DNA of 64,000 bases, from positions 10,300,768 through 10,364,767 of the forward strand of contig HG738137.1 in NCBI GenBank assembly GCA_000499405.2, written 5' to 3'. This document shows positions 50,926 through 64,000 of this stretch, one piece after another (position 1 is the first letter of the stretch; each line of letters opens with the position of its first letter). This DNA is from Onchocerca volvulus (taxonomy: Eukaryota; Nematoda; Chromadorea; Rhabditida; Onchocercidae). A program made the translations under genes and the position numbers. A model generated the notes under the pieces. It worked only from the letters and a program-made list of their open reading frames with translations, did no database searches and was not told the DNA's origin.

Positions 50926-52498
50926 TAGATCATTTTTAACTGCTTTTAAATTAAAGCTTCTTACTGTTGTCTTGTACATCTATTTTGTTGCTTTCTTCTA
51001 AAAGAGTACAGTACTATTTATCATAAAAAAAACCGAAATACCGTAATAGGTATCACTTGCACGGTTTTCTTCCATTACGGTTATATTTTTACCATACTCT
51101 GCTTAAGATTCACAATCTGGCTTTTTCATAATCTCTTGACTTTTTTTAAACAATATTATTTTTATTTTATTAGTGTAATTAACTTTTATATCTTATACAC
51201 ATTTTTTCTCTGTTTATTTTAATTTTTAAAATTTTAATCTTTTCTGTTTATTTTAATCTTGTTTTGTTTATTTTAATTTTTAAAATTTTAATCTTTTCTG
51301 TTCATTTTAATCTTATTTTAATCTTTTTCTGTTTATTTAATATTCTTTTTCTGCTTTTTCATGCGCCTGCATGTATTATAATTCTGCTTCCAATTTAGTC
51401 TTCTTCATATTTTGCAACTCTTCTTCTGCTACTTGATTTATTGTGCCATCTTTTATGACATTAGTATTTTTCAGTTGCTTCCTCTATAATTTTTTAAAAA
51501 ATGCTGCATTTTTTCTCACACTTCTCTCTTTCATTTAATGCTTTTTTACTGCATTCACTTTGATAATCTTTCTATTATTTTTATCAAAAAATTTTAATTT
51601 CTTATTATTACTGCATGCTTTGTGATATAAACTTACCTTTTCTAAGTGCTAGTTCATGCAGTATGTATTTTTTACACATTTCATTTATCAAGTTCGACTT
51701 GTCAAAAAATTTGTTGATTTGATTCTTTTAAATATAAAATTTCTCCTGCATACTAACTAAATTCAGTTAATATTTTTTGATTTAAATATTATCAAGTGGC
51801 AATTTTGTCAACACTCACTATATGTTAAGAAAACAATAAGAAGACAGGGCAGGAGACAACTTTATAAATTACTCTTATTTTAACGACACAATTAAAGGAC
51901 CTCACTTCAATAAAGTAAAAAAAATAAAAGTAGAGGTTAGTCTTGTTAAATTTTTTAGTGCATTCGCAACAACTGTAATACGAAAAAGCTTCCCCAAAAA
52001 TACCAATATGTGGCAAACCTGAAGATTCATAGTAAAGAGAACCTCAACAAAGTTTCTCTTAGAAAAAAAGGTGAATAATGATAGCAATAGCACATTTTGA
52101 GAATGAAACAAATAAGAAACATTATGCATATTTTGACTATTTTGGGCGTACTGATTATGTGAAAAAATATGATAGTAGGTATCTTTATTTCTAAGAAATT
52201 GGAAACTTCGAGGATCTGGCTTTCAACCTTGTAGTATACTTTAGTAGCAATCTTGTTCTTATTCCTATTTTGATTTGCTCATGATCAGCATGAACGAATA
52301 AATATTTTATCCAGAGCTCTTGCATTAAATATTCAAAATAGTGAGTCAATTTTGCTTTGCCAATTGGATTATCCATTTTTTCAACTTTATATTATAGAAC
52401 ATACAAAATTTCTTACAAAAGTGAGATTTTTGTTCCTTCTTTCTAGCGAATGGAGTGTCACTAACGCTTTTAGTAATTGCCATTGTTGGCGAATCAAC
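50926..52498. other. AT-rich, degenerate; possible further bacterial remnants
   Basis: It includes diverged tandem units of TTTTCTGTTTATTTTAATCT and related sequence at about 51190-51345. A minus-strand stretch near 51385-51480 reads QLKNTNVIKDGTINQVAEEE. Others are a plus-strand 52081-52194 frame starting MIAIAHFENETNKKHYAYFD and a minus-strand 52191-52376 frame. All are short and broken, and none is recognised. This DNA abuts the sharp inner edge of the right TRPM arm. Confidence 0.35.
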
Positions 52499-55400
52499 TC
52501 ATATAATTTTACTGGATAATTGAAAAAAAAGAATTGCTACTCCTGCATTTTTATCTCAAACTTCGGATTCGCTGCATAAATATAGGGACCTACTCAAGGC
52601 AAAATCAAAAAGCTTCGAATTCGTCCTTGTTGTAAGCTTTGAATTTGTTGTGCAGCTTCTGAAATATCAAATCATTCCGCAATAAGGTGATTAAAATTTT
52701 ATCTGTGATAAGTCCTCGTCCATTCAGAAACAAAACCTACAATCTTAGTTTTACTGAAAAAATACGATTTTTAAATACTTATTCAATGATAAAATCCTTG
52801 CTTAACTAATTTAATGATACTATTTTATTAAATATTATCTTTGTCACCAAACAACAATTAATATTAACTCTCCAAAATCTACCGTTTCTTATTATAAAAA
52901 AGAATCATATAATCACATTGAAATCAGAATCTTTTTTTCGAATGTTTTACCTTTTAATCTTGATGCATTTGAAAATCATCCACAAATCGTATAGAGGTGT
53001 AAATGGAGGAGGAAGAAAAGGTGTACTTTCATATTCCATTACTTGCCGATAACGTTGGAAAAGCCAAATTTCCTTCGAAACACGATCCGTTTTTTCAAAA
53101 ATGTTACTGAAAACGAGAAGAAAAAGATCAGCACATTTCTTGAGTGAAATAATTAAAAAACAATGGAACTTCATATCATTAGTTTGCTTCGTAAAGCATA
53201 CTTAAAGCATTACTTTTGTAAAAGAGTTTGCATAAAATAATGTAAACAAACTTGAAAATTGCCAAAAGCATGCTCATCAATAAGATATTAGCAATAAGCA
53301 GGAAACCTGTCATCAACACTGGTGGTACCCAATAACCATAGGGACATGTTTCATCTAGAATAATACCACTAATGAAAAATAAATTCCCAATCAATACTTA
53401 ATTTGGAAAAATTAAATAAAAATCAAATCAATGTGTAGTAGTTTTGTTTCTTCAAATACTAACCAAAACGTGTTCCATTATACAGATCATTAATAGTAAT
53501 ACCTTTCGCGAGATGATCATCCCAAGCTGAAAGTAATAATCAACTTTTTTAATTATGGTTCTCGTGCTTAAATAATCACTCATTAAAGCAATTATCAAAA
53601 GAATAAATAGTCATCCCACAAAGAGTTGTATAATTTCGAAACCTGAATGAAATTTTGATCAAATTTCGAAAAAAAAAAAAAAAAAAAAAAACCTTTATCC
53701 CCACATGTATCAATTTCTCCAGCATATACTTCTCCGTAAAGCATAAAATATGGCTTATAAAAAATATTTCGTATAAGAAGCCAATGCCAGCTTTCATCTG
53801 GATAAGTAATTGATTGCCGAGCTAAACCGAATGCTAACATTGAAACAAATAATAATACGATGATGTAGAGCATGTTTTGAATCTATAAATTAAAAAATGT
53901 ATATATAAAACTCCATTTTAGCACATGTTCCATTTTGGTTTAAATAATAAATATCTTCAACTGTATATTAAATATTCCCAAAGATTCCGATTAGCAAAGA
54001 TGAAATAAAATAGAATGGAAAATCAGTGTTAAAGATCAAAAAGATGTGTTTTAAAGAATAATTAAAACTCGAAAGTTACCATTTTTCCAGCCATAGTGAT
54101 ATAAGGTCCCATACGAGGATGCACACTTACGAAATCCAACAATTTAATGGACCATAGCATCGAATTACATGCCAATACCACCCTTCCAGCTGCCCTAAAC
54201 ATCTGTTATGAAAGAAAAAAAAAAAAGAAAAAATTATCCACTTGATAAATTAAATAATTTTTGATAAATTTTCTAAATTAAAGATGATTTGATCAATTAA
54301 TATTACAGATACATGCTAACCTTATTGCTTCATGCTTTGCATCCAGTCGTAATCCAAATCCAACTAAATATGTTACGACGGCTAATGTTGTCAACAAATT
54401 CCAGATATTATTGAAGAAATACTTGATTTTTTGAGCAAGCGATTCAGGCTCTGACATAACAAACTAAAACGGAATTGTTATCAAAACTTCTTACTTTCTG
54501 GGGGCGCCTCAATAACTTAGACATAAGCAAAGAACAGATTTCATTCTACCTGACTATTTAATCAATAAATGTATTAAACAGGAAATTCCTATAACTTTGC
54601 AATGTAATTTCAATTTTCAAAGTGAACGATCCAATCAAAGAAAGTGTAATGGTTCCGTACTTTTGCAATGACTAGATTGAAACACGATCGCATTTGAAAT
54701 ATTTAAACCATAATAATTTAAATTAAAAATTTTTTCTAAAAAAAGATCAAATTTTATGAAATCTGAAATTACATCGATAAGTAAGAATTATGGATAGTTT
54801 TCCTCAAACAAAACTAACTTTACGCAGATGTTCTAATCCAAATGCAGCAACATATGCAAAGACAAGCCATTCCAACCATGTTGGTCTAAGTAATGTTTTA
54901 ACCAATAATGTATAAGCGAAGCAAAATAAGAATACACAAAAGGTAATTGCCCATGCCCAAAATGTTGTTATCGGAGCTACGTAAAATTCATACAGCTTTC
55001 GACGAAATTTGATCGGTCTCTGAAAATTTCCAATTAATCATTCCAGTTAAAAAAAAAAACAAACCTTAAAACTTAAAATTCTCAATTTCAAAAATGTTAA
55101 AATTCATTATACTAAATATCTCTTAATTATGATACTGCTGTTTCCTCGATTTTCAAGCATTTCTTTCATATATATTCTTTTAATTTTAACACCTTTTTTC
55201 TTCATATAATTATTACTGTTATTTGTATTAAATTTCTGCTATGCGTTCAAGAAAATTTTTAATATCATAAACAAAATAATGGAAAATAAATTTCACATCT
55301 TAAACTATAATCATTCCTCACTTGAGTGAGTCAATCTAACGATAGATTTGATGCTCATCGAAATCTAGGGCAAATCGTATTTTAAAATAGACTATGATTA

Positions 55401-56860
55401 TTTAATAAAAATACCCGACAAATAACAGCTCATTGATTTATGGAACTATCGAAGTGAATTATGGAACTGGGAAACAATTTTAATAATAGTAGTTCGAAAA
55501 AATTTCAANNNNNNNNNNNNNNNNNNNNNNNNNNNNNNNAATTCAAAAATATTCAAGTATTAACCATGTGAGGGACGCTTTGTCCGACAACTGTAACTGT
55601 TCTGGAAGGTAATGGAGGTGCAGCCTTATTATTATGATCGGATGTATCGAATTTACGTTGCAAATTTTTACCTTTCATCATCCCACAAACACAATTTCTT
55701 AGTGAAGCGCAAGTTTCCCGATGAGCAACGCGTTCTTCTAAAATTTTCGATTACTTTACTTGTATAAGCATATATGTAATTTATTTTTCAATATTTGAAA
55801 AGAATCTAGTTAATTAGCTAAAATATTTGCACGTGCGATTAAAAAGTATTTGTGTAAGTTTTCTCTTTTCTCCTCAAATTTCAAGATTGAACATAAGAAT
55901 TTAAGACTATCAATTCCAGAAATATTAATACGAACTGATATCAAACAATACAAAACAAACACAGAATCTAATTTCATAGTATCTAAGAAAGGTTTCTTCT
56001 AACAACTGGAAAAACATAATATAATGTGATACAAGCTAAAGCAATTTAAAATACATATGCACAAATACTTATGGAAATTTGCTTTGGCGGAGTTTTACGT
56101 GACGCAATTCCAGCTTGTTGATGCTCACTGATTCGACTTTGGACTGATGATATCGAACTGCTTCGATCGTGACTTCCAGGAAGATTGAATACAGCTCCTG
56201 AAATGAACACAGAAAAAGTTATATTTAAATTCAACAAGTTATATTTATATTCAAAAGTTGGACCTGCATAAAAAAGTTTCAAAAGACTAAAATGACATAA
56301 ATAAAAAATGATAAAATACATTATATTAAACATATTTTATAAAATGATCATAGAATATTTGCAATATTTACATTTCTTTAAATTAAACAAATTCAAATGT
56401 GAATCAGAAAAAAAGCACATAAATAGTTTTAATAGTAGCAATTATTTGTTTTCACTTAAATAGTTGTTATTACATGTTACCAACAGTATCGATTATTGAT
56501 TAATTAAGAAGGATATGGTATAAAAAGTCCTTGTCTCATGGCACATCTTGTCAAATTTAATGGTCATATTCGACAAATGGAATTTTTTTTTTCTTTTAGT
56601 CCACAAGAATGAATAAATCTCCTCAAAGGAAATGTTATAACAAAAAAAAATTTGACCTACTTTATTACTTGATAGATTATTTCATAAGTTCATTAATCAA
56701 TTAGTGAAATAATCTTTCACTAATTTATTATTTAAATATTGTTAAAAATAAAGAGAAAAGACTTCTAGTAATGAATATAAATAATGCAATCAAAATGCTA
56801 CTTTTTTAATGAACAAATTATAAGTATTATAGGAAATGATAATAGTGATAATTGCAAGAT
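52499..56860 (-). repeat. Right arm of 4.4-kb inverted repeat (TRPM exons)
   Basis: It is the reverse complement of about 28937-33321. The S6 exon protein is identical and the next exon differs by one residue (LYDLW here, LYYLW in the left arm). Differences become frequent beyond about 56 kb. Outside the arm the TRPM gene continues normally here (upstream exons to 64 kb), whereas the left arm ends at retroelement sequence, so this arm is in the ancestral outer context. Confidence 0.95.
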
Positions 56861-59495
56861 CATTTATTATAATGCCCTTTCAGATATGTTGTTAGAAAAG
56901 ATTCGCAGTTAGGTGATAATCATCGCACAGCCGATTATCCTTAATCGGTTCCTTAAATCAATCAATCAAAATAAAAATCAAAAAAAAATGACTTAAACAA
57001 TTCACCTGCATTATTAGTCCTAGCTAATGCGCTGACATTTACAATTTCGATAATTTCAAGCGATGAAGCTATATTTCCACCATTCGACATAGAACTACCA
57101 TCTTTGAGATGAGGTCGATTACGTTTTCGTCTACTCTGGAATAGTCAAATAAATGATAAAAAATATTTAAAATAACAAATTTTCTGCTAGACATCCTAAA
57201 CAGCTTCAAGAAAAATTTTCAATATCACAGGGTAAATGTATAAAATCACTTATATGATTTGGATATGTGATCTAATATAGTTGTGTTGTGGGATGTAAAT
57301 TAACTCACTGATCTATATCACCCTTCATCAAAAGATCTCCAACATCGTTAACGAAGATGTCTGAATAAGCAATTATAAGAAATGTGATCAATCAGTGTTA
57401 AAAAAATTTTGCTACATTTTGGTACAGTATTTGCTATGACCGATATTCCTATTTTTTGCATTCAAAATAATCAAAAATACCTAATTATTATCTTGCGTCA
57501 GGTAAGCTATCGAATTCCTACTAAATGCAATTTTTTTCTTACATTTCATTTACAATGAATTTTTAGAAAATTTACTCCAGCTAGATTCATTGAATGTGCA
57601 CTTTCTGTTGAATTTCTTCGTTTTTCGCCATCTTGTTCATTCTAGAAACAAAAATTACAAACAATGACAAATTTTTTTGAAATATTTGTATCTTGCTTTA
57701 AATAAATTCGAAAAACAAAAGTTTCTTCATGTAATTCTGTTCTTTGAAAGCTAAAAGAAAATTCATACATCTTGAAGCTCATTATCAGAGCTAAAATCCG
57801 AATCTGATGATGAATCAGTTCCGGAACTGGAACTAGAACTGGAGCTATCATTAAGATCATTTTCATGCTCTGCTGCAGTTTGCGGTTGCAGCAACAATTC
57901 TTCGCGTGACTTAAATTCCAACAGAAATATGGTGAGGGGACAAAACAAACCAAATAACACTTTCAGATTTGAATGACTGAAAATCCTCAATAAAACTATT
58001 AACAATTAACGAGACAAAAAGATCCATTTCATACAAACAGTTCAAAAACCTTAATTTATAAGAATTTCATTTTTTGTATGCTAGTTTCGTGAAAATATTC
58101 TATTTGCTGCTACTATGATGGCTTCATGGAAATGGAAAAAAAAAAATGAAAAGGAAATCTTTTCCATGCTTTCAAGGTCCTGTTGCAATGTGAAAGAAAG
58201 TAAAATAGGGTCCATATCTCTAAACGACATAAATTTGATAAATCAAGTGTTTATCAAAAACTGTAACCCATAAATAAATTAATGCCCGGAAAACAATACC
58301 AAAATTAAAAAATCAAAATAAAAAAAGCAAGATAAATTCCTACCTGCGCATTCTCAAGCCACCGTGCCATAAGTCAGCCAATAAAATCTGACAACTGAAA
58401 GACATCAGAAAAGTTGACGAAAATATAAAAAGACTTATAGTTTCAAAGACATCACTCAAACATCTTAATAATGAAAATTTAATCAACACCGAATCTATCG
58501 AATATATGATCATAATATCACATTCATTTTCTTTTCATCTATTTTCTGTTAAATCACCGACAATTTTATCATTTAAACAGCAAAATTTTGAAGAAAAAAA
58601 AGAAAGTTCTAAAATTTACCATGGATGGGCCAAAAATTGCTTATTATTAACCATTACAGCAAGTGAAAGACAAGTTTCATTCCCCCAACTGATTAATTCA
58701 TAAGTAAGCAACTGAAGTGTTTGTGCATCGTCATAATTATAGCAATGTTCCAATAATGATAGAGAAAGCTTCCGGAAATCCCTTTAGAAAGAGAAAATAG
58801 TATTTACTACGTTAAAATGATAATACTCACTTAAATTTTAAAAATTTTAGAAAAAGCATCATAATTTTAACGTTGAAGCAATAAGACGCAAATAAAGTCT
58901 CAATTTCCGTAAGAAATTTTACATAATGAATTTTAAATCTCAAAATATAAAAAATTTTAATTCATATGATTTCACATTAAGTGAAAATTTCACTTAATGA
59001 GCACTAAATAACGATAGATAATCTTCAAGGATTTAATTTCAAAATTTAACTTCAAGTCAATATTTGCTTCTTGTAACAAAGGTTATTGAAATATATTTTG
59101 GAATTAAAAATTAGGTGTTTTAATGAATATTCTAATATTTAATTTCAACTGCATATGAAGATTTTCAATACCTAATATGCATTCATGAAGAATCATCTTG
59201 GATATTTTCAGCTACATGACATAATATTATTTCGATAGTTGGATTAATCAGTATAAAAACTCACTCTGCATGATTCTTTAATTCTTCACAAATTTCAACT
59301 TCCAAATAATCTTCTGCAGCTTCTTTTGCTAAGCTCTTATACAATCGGCATGCTACTAAAGCCTGTAAAACCTCACAAATTTTACCAACAGTATAAACTG
59401 AAATTGAAATGAAGAAATTTAATAATATCAAAATGATTCGCAAAAATAAAATTACTATTTATCAATTTCATAAAAGTTCTCCCGAATTCCCAATA

Positions 59496-59538
<43 letters not shown>

Positions 59539-62500
59539 GGCTCAAAAGTCCGCAATAGTAACAAGGAGAGGAAAGAAATCGAATTTTTAAGTTATTTTTA
59601 TTGCACTTAATTCACAGTAAATGAAACGAACCTTTGCCATAGCTTCTTCACCATGTTGCCACATACATAATGCCATTTCTTGTCGTTTGGTTAAAACAGC
59701 CCAAATAAGAAGTTCGTTGAATGGATATTTGAAATCATCTACACCTTTTTCCGTATCCGAACATAAGGATTCTGAAAATGTAAAGCAAGAATAATTTTGT
59801 TGCAGTTCATTCACTGAAATTACAAAAAATTATAGATGGCAAGAAAAAGAAGCAAAATTCAAAGTGTAATTAAATCTTACCATTTTCAATATCGATAACT
59901 GTTTCCTGCATTGCAGATGATTTCGGAGGTAGTATTAATCCAAAATTACTTGCTGGATTCTAAAAATTTAAGTTATTGATTATACACAAACGATTTGGCC
60001 ATTTCATCACTACACATTTTATATTTGTGCCGAGATGTTCCTATCTGACTGTATTTTATATTACTCTTGTTTAATTTTATTAACTTTAATACAAATGCGT
60101 ATTTGTTTTTTATTACGTATTTATTTATTTTATTACTTATTTTATTTTATTTTATTTTTACTACGTAACCCTAATAGAAAAGCCAACCACTGATAAATCA
60201 TAGGGACTGATGATAAAACATTTGGCAGAAACAATTAGAGGATGAGATTGAATAAAAAAAAAACTTTTTTTAATTCAAAATTATATATTCTAGAAAAGCA
60301 TACATCTCGCCTTGAGCGCCACAATATATGATGGCTTAATGCGCGATTTCCGGAATACGCAGCCAAAACAGCATCCGTGACAAGGTTGTCCGGATTTGTC
60401 AGTGGTGTTGCGAAACCATCCGATGCTAAAGAGTTTCGTATACTATCCTGATTCTGTTTCCGAAGCTTCTGGAAAAAAAAGCTGGAAGTTTCTAGAAGTC
60501 TTAATTCAATGACAATTAAAGACTTTCATTGAATAATCTGCAAATTAATATCTGGAAAAATCGACAAAAAAAAAAAAAAAAAAAACCACAGAAATATCGT
60601 TGATTATATTATTAAGACTATATCACCGACGATTCCGGATTTATAATTAATATTATTGTCTTTGTATTCCAAAAACTAGAAACTGCAAACCTTTAATTTA
60701 TTCCTATAAATAACATATTTAGAACGAAAAGGTTCCGTTGTATACGACGATTTGTACGCATTACCCATAAGTTTTTCAATTGCAAGACCAATATGAGGCA
60801 ACCGATAACGATATCCGTCACGAATTTTAACCACATCTCGGACTACATAAAACAGCGTATTAGGTGGTCCTTTATCCTAAAATTATACTTTAAAACACTG
60901 AATGCTATTGAAATATGATAAAATACTAATAATGATTCCGCCTACTGCATATAGTATTTCATGCAAAAAAAATAATTTCGCCCTAAACTCGTTGACTAAT
61001 ATTGAATTGTACAAAATTAAATGAATGAGATAAAAAAGAAAGGATTGACTCCTGGATTTTCCGGAATTAGCCAGGAAAGTATTGTACCCTAAATCAAGAA
61101 ACGGAAACAAATAATAAATTAAAACTTGTTTGTTACTCACAGATTTAGTCTCTGTGGTAATATAAGTTTGAAGTTATAAAACAATAATGAAACGGGATTG
61201 AACCTTAAACCTTCCAGTAACAGCAATCATTTTAGTCACGTCAATATATCACGCAAAACAAAATAATTAATTTGAAAATCAATTTATGATTGGTAAGGTA
61301 TAATAAAACAAAAAATTTATAACTTACAAAAAAAAAAAAAAAGAAAAAAAAATCTACAACTATAAGACATATAAAAAAAAGAAAAACTATAACTATAAGG
61401 CATAATTAAACTATTGCATAAGAAATTTCCATTTACCGTATTATATAATTCTTCTAAGCGTCCAATAGTCAAAAAGTTTCCCATACTAACACCATTTTCA
61501 AGCAATAAACGAACAAAATCTACCCGATCATTTATTAAAGCTTCCATCATTGCATTATGAAGGGCTGCCTTTGGCCAATCCTACAAATTTCTCAATATTT
61601 GATTTGATTATGTTTGTAATAATCAACTGTTTGGAATCACTGTAAATATTTTATGTTATGCATAGCTGACAAAATTCCCATTCTCGGTTTATTAATAAAA
61701 ATAATTTTTCCAGTGTCATGAGACATATAGTATAATAAAAAAGGAAAAGGAAATAAAACATTCAATACTTGAATCAATTGGATGAATAAAAAATATGATA
61801 TTTAAGAAAATATTTCAAATCCAAAATTTAAATTCTAATGTTTACCTACAAATTCAAAAAATAAAAAATAAAACCAAACCTGTCCAAGAACAAATATATC
61901 TGATCGTGCTATATCAACACGGTTCCAAGCTAATGCTAACGCAAGCTGATCTGCTGGTGATAAATTCTGCTCTTTCAATAAAGCTGTCAATATGGCATGA
62001 TCGACATCTTGTTTTTGGTCTTCACCCAAACGAAAAATTGTTATCTGCAACATAAAATTTCTTGAAATGTTAATTTAAAATTCATGTAAAAAAAATTTAA
62101 TAACTTCTACAGTATTTAATCAAATATCTCCTCCTCAATTTTATTTTGTTCATTATTAGCAAAAAGTTCTATGTTGATTTCTCTTCAAATATTTTCAAGA
62201 AGATCGTATGGAATTAAGGGATAGGAGAAATTTATAAGAAAAAGATATTTAAAAAAAATATCATGAGAATTGCTTAATTTTTCTTTTCTTTTTTATTAGG
62301 AATACCCAAGCATCTATTTGATAACACTTATTAAGCCGTTAAAATTCTTAAAATTCATTTCAAAGACAAACAAATAATACCAAATGTCTTTGACGAACAC
62401 ACATCATCAACTGTTCTAGAAGTTTTTCAGCTGCATTAGTATCATAACCAAATACAAACTGTACTAAACTGAACAGTTGAGGTCTCACACCTTCGGGTAG

Positions 62501-63975
62501 TTGCCTAAAAAAAAAGAAAAAAAAAATGAAATCCGACATATAGACGTGAGAGAAGGGCAACAGTTTAATAATAAAATAAAATATATTCTGAAATATTGTG
62601 AGAAAGCATATTTTGAGAAGCTTCAAGGAAATAAAAACGATATTTTCTTATTGTTAATTTAGATAAAGTTAAATGTATTCGAATTATTGATAGTTACTAA
62701 TCAGTAAGTGAACCAAATGAAATGATTCAACACCTAATACCATGGAAATTTGTTCAAGATGTCAATATCAATGGAACGATAGTACTGATTTCCGAAGTTA
62801 CCGGTAGTTAAGCACCGGTTATGAACTTTGTGACAACAAAATATTGATAGCTTTATTTAAAAATTTGAAAAGACCAAAAAATTACCCATCCTCTTGCACG
62901 TATTGATGCGCAAATGCTAACAAATCAGCTGCCCGACCACTCCCATCACAAATAACGACCGGAACTCGCGGCGACCTAAAAATATTTCTTTAAACTTTTT
63001 ATTGTTTCATGTTACTTTCAAAAACATTTAAATTGCTTGAATATTCAAGATACTAGCTTGTAAGATGCACAGAATCGAAATTAATCGTTGAAAGAAAACT
63101 CATGATACTATTACTTATAGTCCATTTATTTGAACTAAAACTGAATCAACATTTTTCACAGTCTAAGTGAATTAACACTGCAGCAATTTTTTTCTTTTCA
63201 TATTTAATTAATAATACATTTGAGAAATAAAAATCGTTCAGAATTAAACAGAAAAGTAGTCGATAGCAATTGAACAAATTAACTAACTAATCAAATCAAG
63301 TAAACTTACATACAAACACAATCGTAAACTGCTTTAATTGTACAAGTTCCACCTTCTACAACAACACAAACAACCGGAACGCTTCGTGTTCCATTACCAA
63401 GCGTTCGTTTTTCCGAAATATATGATTCCAGTCTTTTTCTTAGTATTACATCAGCTCCATAACTAAACACAAAATCTTTCCATAAATTGTCTTAATTATG
63501 ATATCATCAGTAATCGATAATTCACAATAACTTAACCTCTGCATTATCAGAAAACTATGCAAAAAATTATGATTTCGGCCTCTATGTACAAAATTTATTG
63601 AAATCATACCGCCCTATAGTACCATTATCAACAAGTAGAAAATAAGAATGTCTGTTATTCAGTACAGCAAATCGTCCTTTCGGAGAGAAGGAATGTGGAT
63701 GATATGGAACAACTGTATCCTGAAATGGATTTATTTCTGAGTAGTCTGAAATACTATAACAATGTTTATAATTCAACAGACAGAAATTTAATATAAGTGA
63801 AAAAAATTAAGCATAAATTTAAATTCAAAACTTACTTGACCCAGAAGACTGTCTCTCTTTTTTAATAAACCCCATGGAGCAATACCTATAGTGACTATCT
63901 TGGAACGAACTCTTGAAACACTTCCCGAACCATCAATTGCTGCTGCAACTTGACGAACTACACCAGCATTGATAC
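52594..63975 (-). CDS. TRPM cation channel, N-terminal homology region to TRP box (3' end missing)
   Basis: 27 in-phase exons, partial at the 5' end: 63975-63836, 63719-63610, 63462-63310, 62975-62886, 62504-62381, 62044-61880, 61580-61437, 60876-60691, 60468-60304, 59959-59881, 59771-59632, 59362-59265, 58781-58620, 58394-58344, 57976-57769, 57641-57576, 57135-57006, 56197-56069, 55737-55565, 55019-54819, 54463-54321, 54194-54080, 53882-53693, 53526-53464, 53354-53252, 53106-52951, 52658-52594. The TRPM homology region shows [91 protein letters not shown] and [20 protein letters not shown]. An unusually long Ser-rich linker ([17 protein letters not shown]) precedes S1. The pore is [12 protein letters not shown] and the TRP box [11 protein letters not shown]. 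It ends in the intron after SKLFDFAL with no coiled coil or C-terminal exons, so it is incomplete as assembled. Confidence 0.94.
55509..55539. other. Assembly gap (31 N)
   Basis: Thirty-one N within an intron of the right arm. The matching left-arm interval (about 30270-30325) is an AT-rich tract with a few dozen more bases, so the gap size is probably nominal. It shows that the assembler had difficulty in this arm. Confidence 1.
59498..59536. repeat. Poly-A tract in TRPM intron
   Basis: Nearly 40 consecutive A on the plus strand, inside the intron between the minus-strand TRPM exons 59771-59632 and 59362-59265. Confidence 0.95.
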
Positions 63976-64000
63976 CTAAATAGATTTTATTAATAAGAAA

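Noticed and set aside
57642..57953. 103-aa minus-strand frame across two TRPM exons
   Set aside because: It reads through an intron in another frame; the SREELLLQ...NELQD frame with proper splice sites is the real one.

Overview
The window is AT-rich eukaryotic DNA from a nematode, most likely a filarial worm. Genes have many short exons with GT..AG introns and TTTCAG-type acceptors. Two genes have such an acceptor within 5 bases of the start codon, which fits spliced-leader trans-splicing. A nematode-type serpentine receptor is present, together with BEL/Pao and Helitron remnants and a decayed bacterial HemY-like gene of the kind left by Wolbachia DNA transfer. The species assignment is inference.

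Layout. 1-7.8 kb is gene-poor and full of simple repeats. 7.8-9.7 kb holds a six-exon F-box-like gene on the plus strand. 13.2-16.2 kb holds a ZnT1-type (SLC30A1-like) zinc exporter on the minus strand. 19.4-20.0 kb carries retroelement and Helitron-end fragments. 21.3-24.7 kb holds a GH99 endo-alpha-1,2-mannosidase (MANEA-like) on the minus strand. 25.4-28.9 kb is retroelement debris, including a broken BEL gag and an LTR. 29.6-38.5 kb is the transmembrane plus C-terminal part of a TRPM cation channel on the plus strand. 39.3-42.8 kb holds shuffled Helitron pieces. 45.1-47.3 kb holds a six-exon GPCR. 48.7-52.5 kb holds decayed bacterial-like DNA. 52.5-64 kb is the N-terminal plus transmembrane part of a TRPM channel on the minus strand, running off the right edge.

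Main result. The two TRPM halves share an inverted repeat of about 4.4 kb (28.94-33.32 kb against 52.50-56.86 kb) that carries the channel exons. The 19 kb between the arms holds the only C-terminal exons, and the DNA outside the right arm holds the only N-terminal exons. Neither copy is complete as assembled. Inverting the 19-kb spacer through the arms would put the minus-strand N-terminal and pore exons directly in front of the C-terminal exons, joined inside one intron with matching splice phase. This is either a real inversion that switches the gene between intact and split, or an orientation error in the assembly. Both need long reads spanning an arm.

The annotated host genes have no obvious shared pathway. 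They are an F-box-like protein, a zinc exporter, a Golgi mannosidase, a chemoreceptor-like GPCR and a divalent cation channel.
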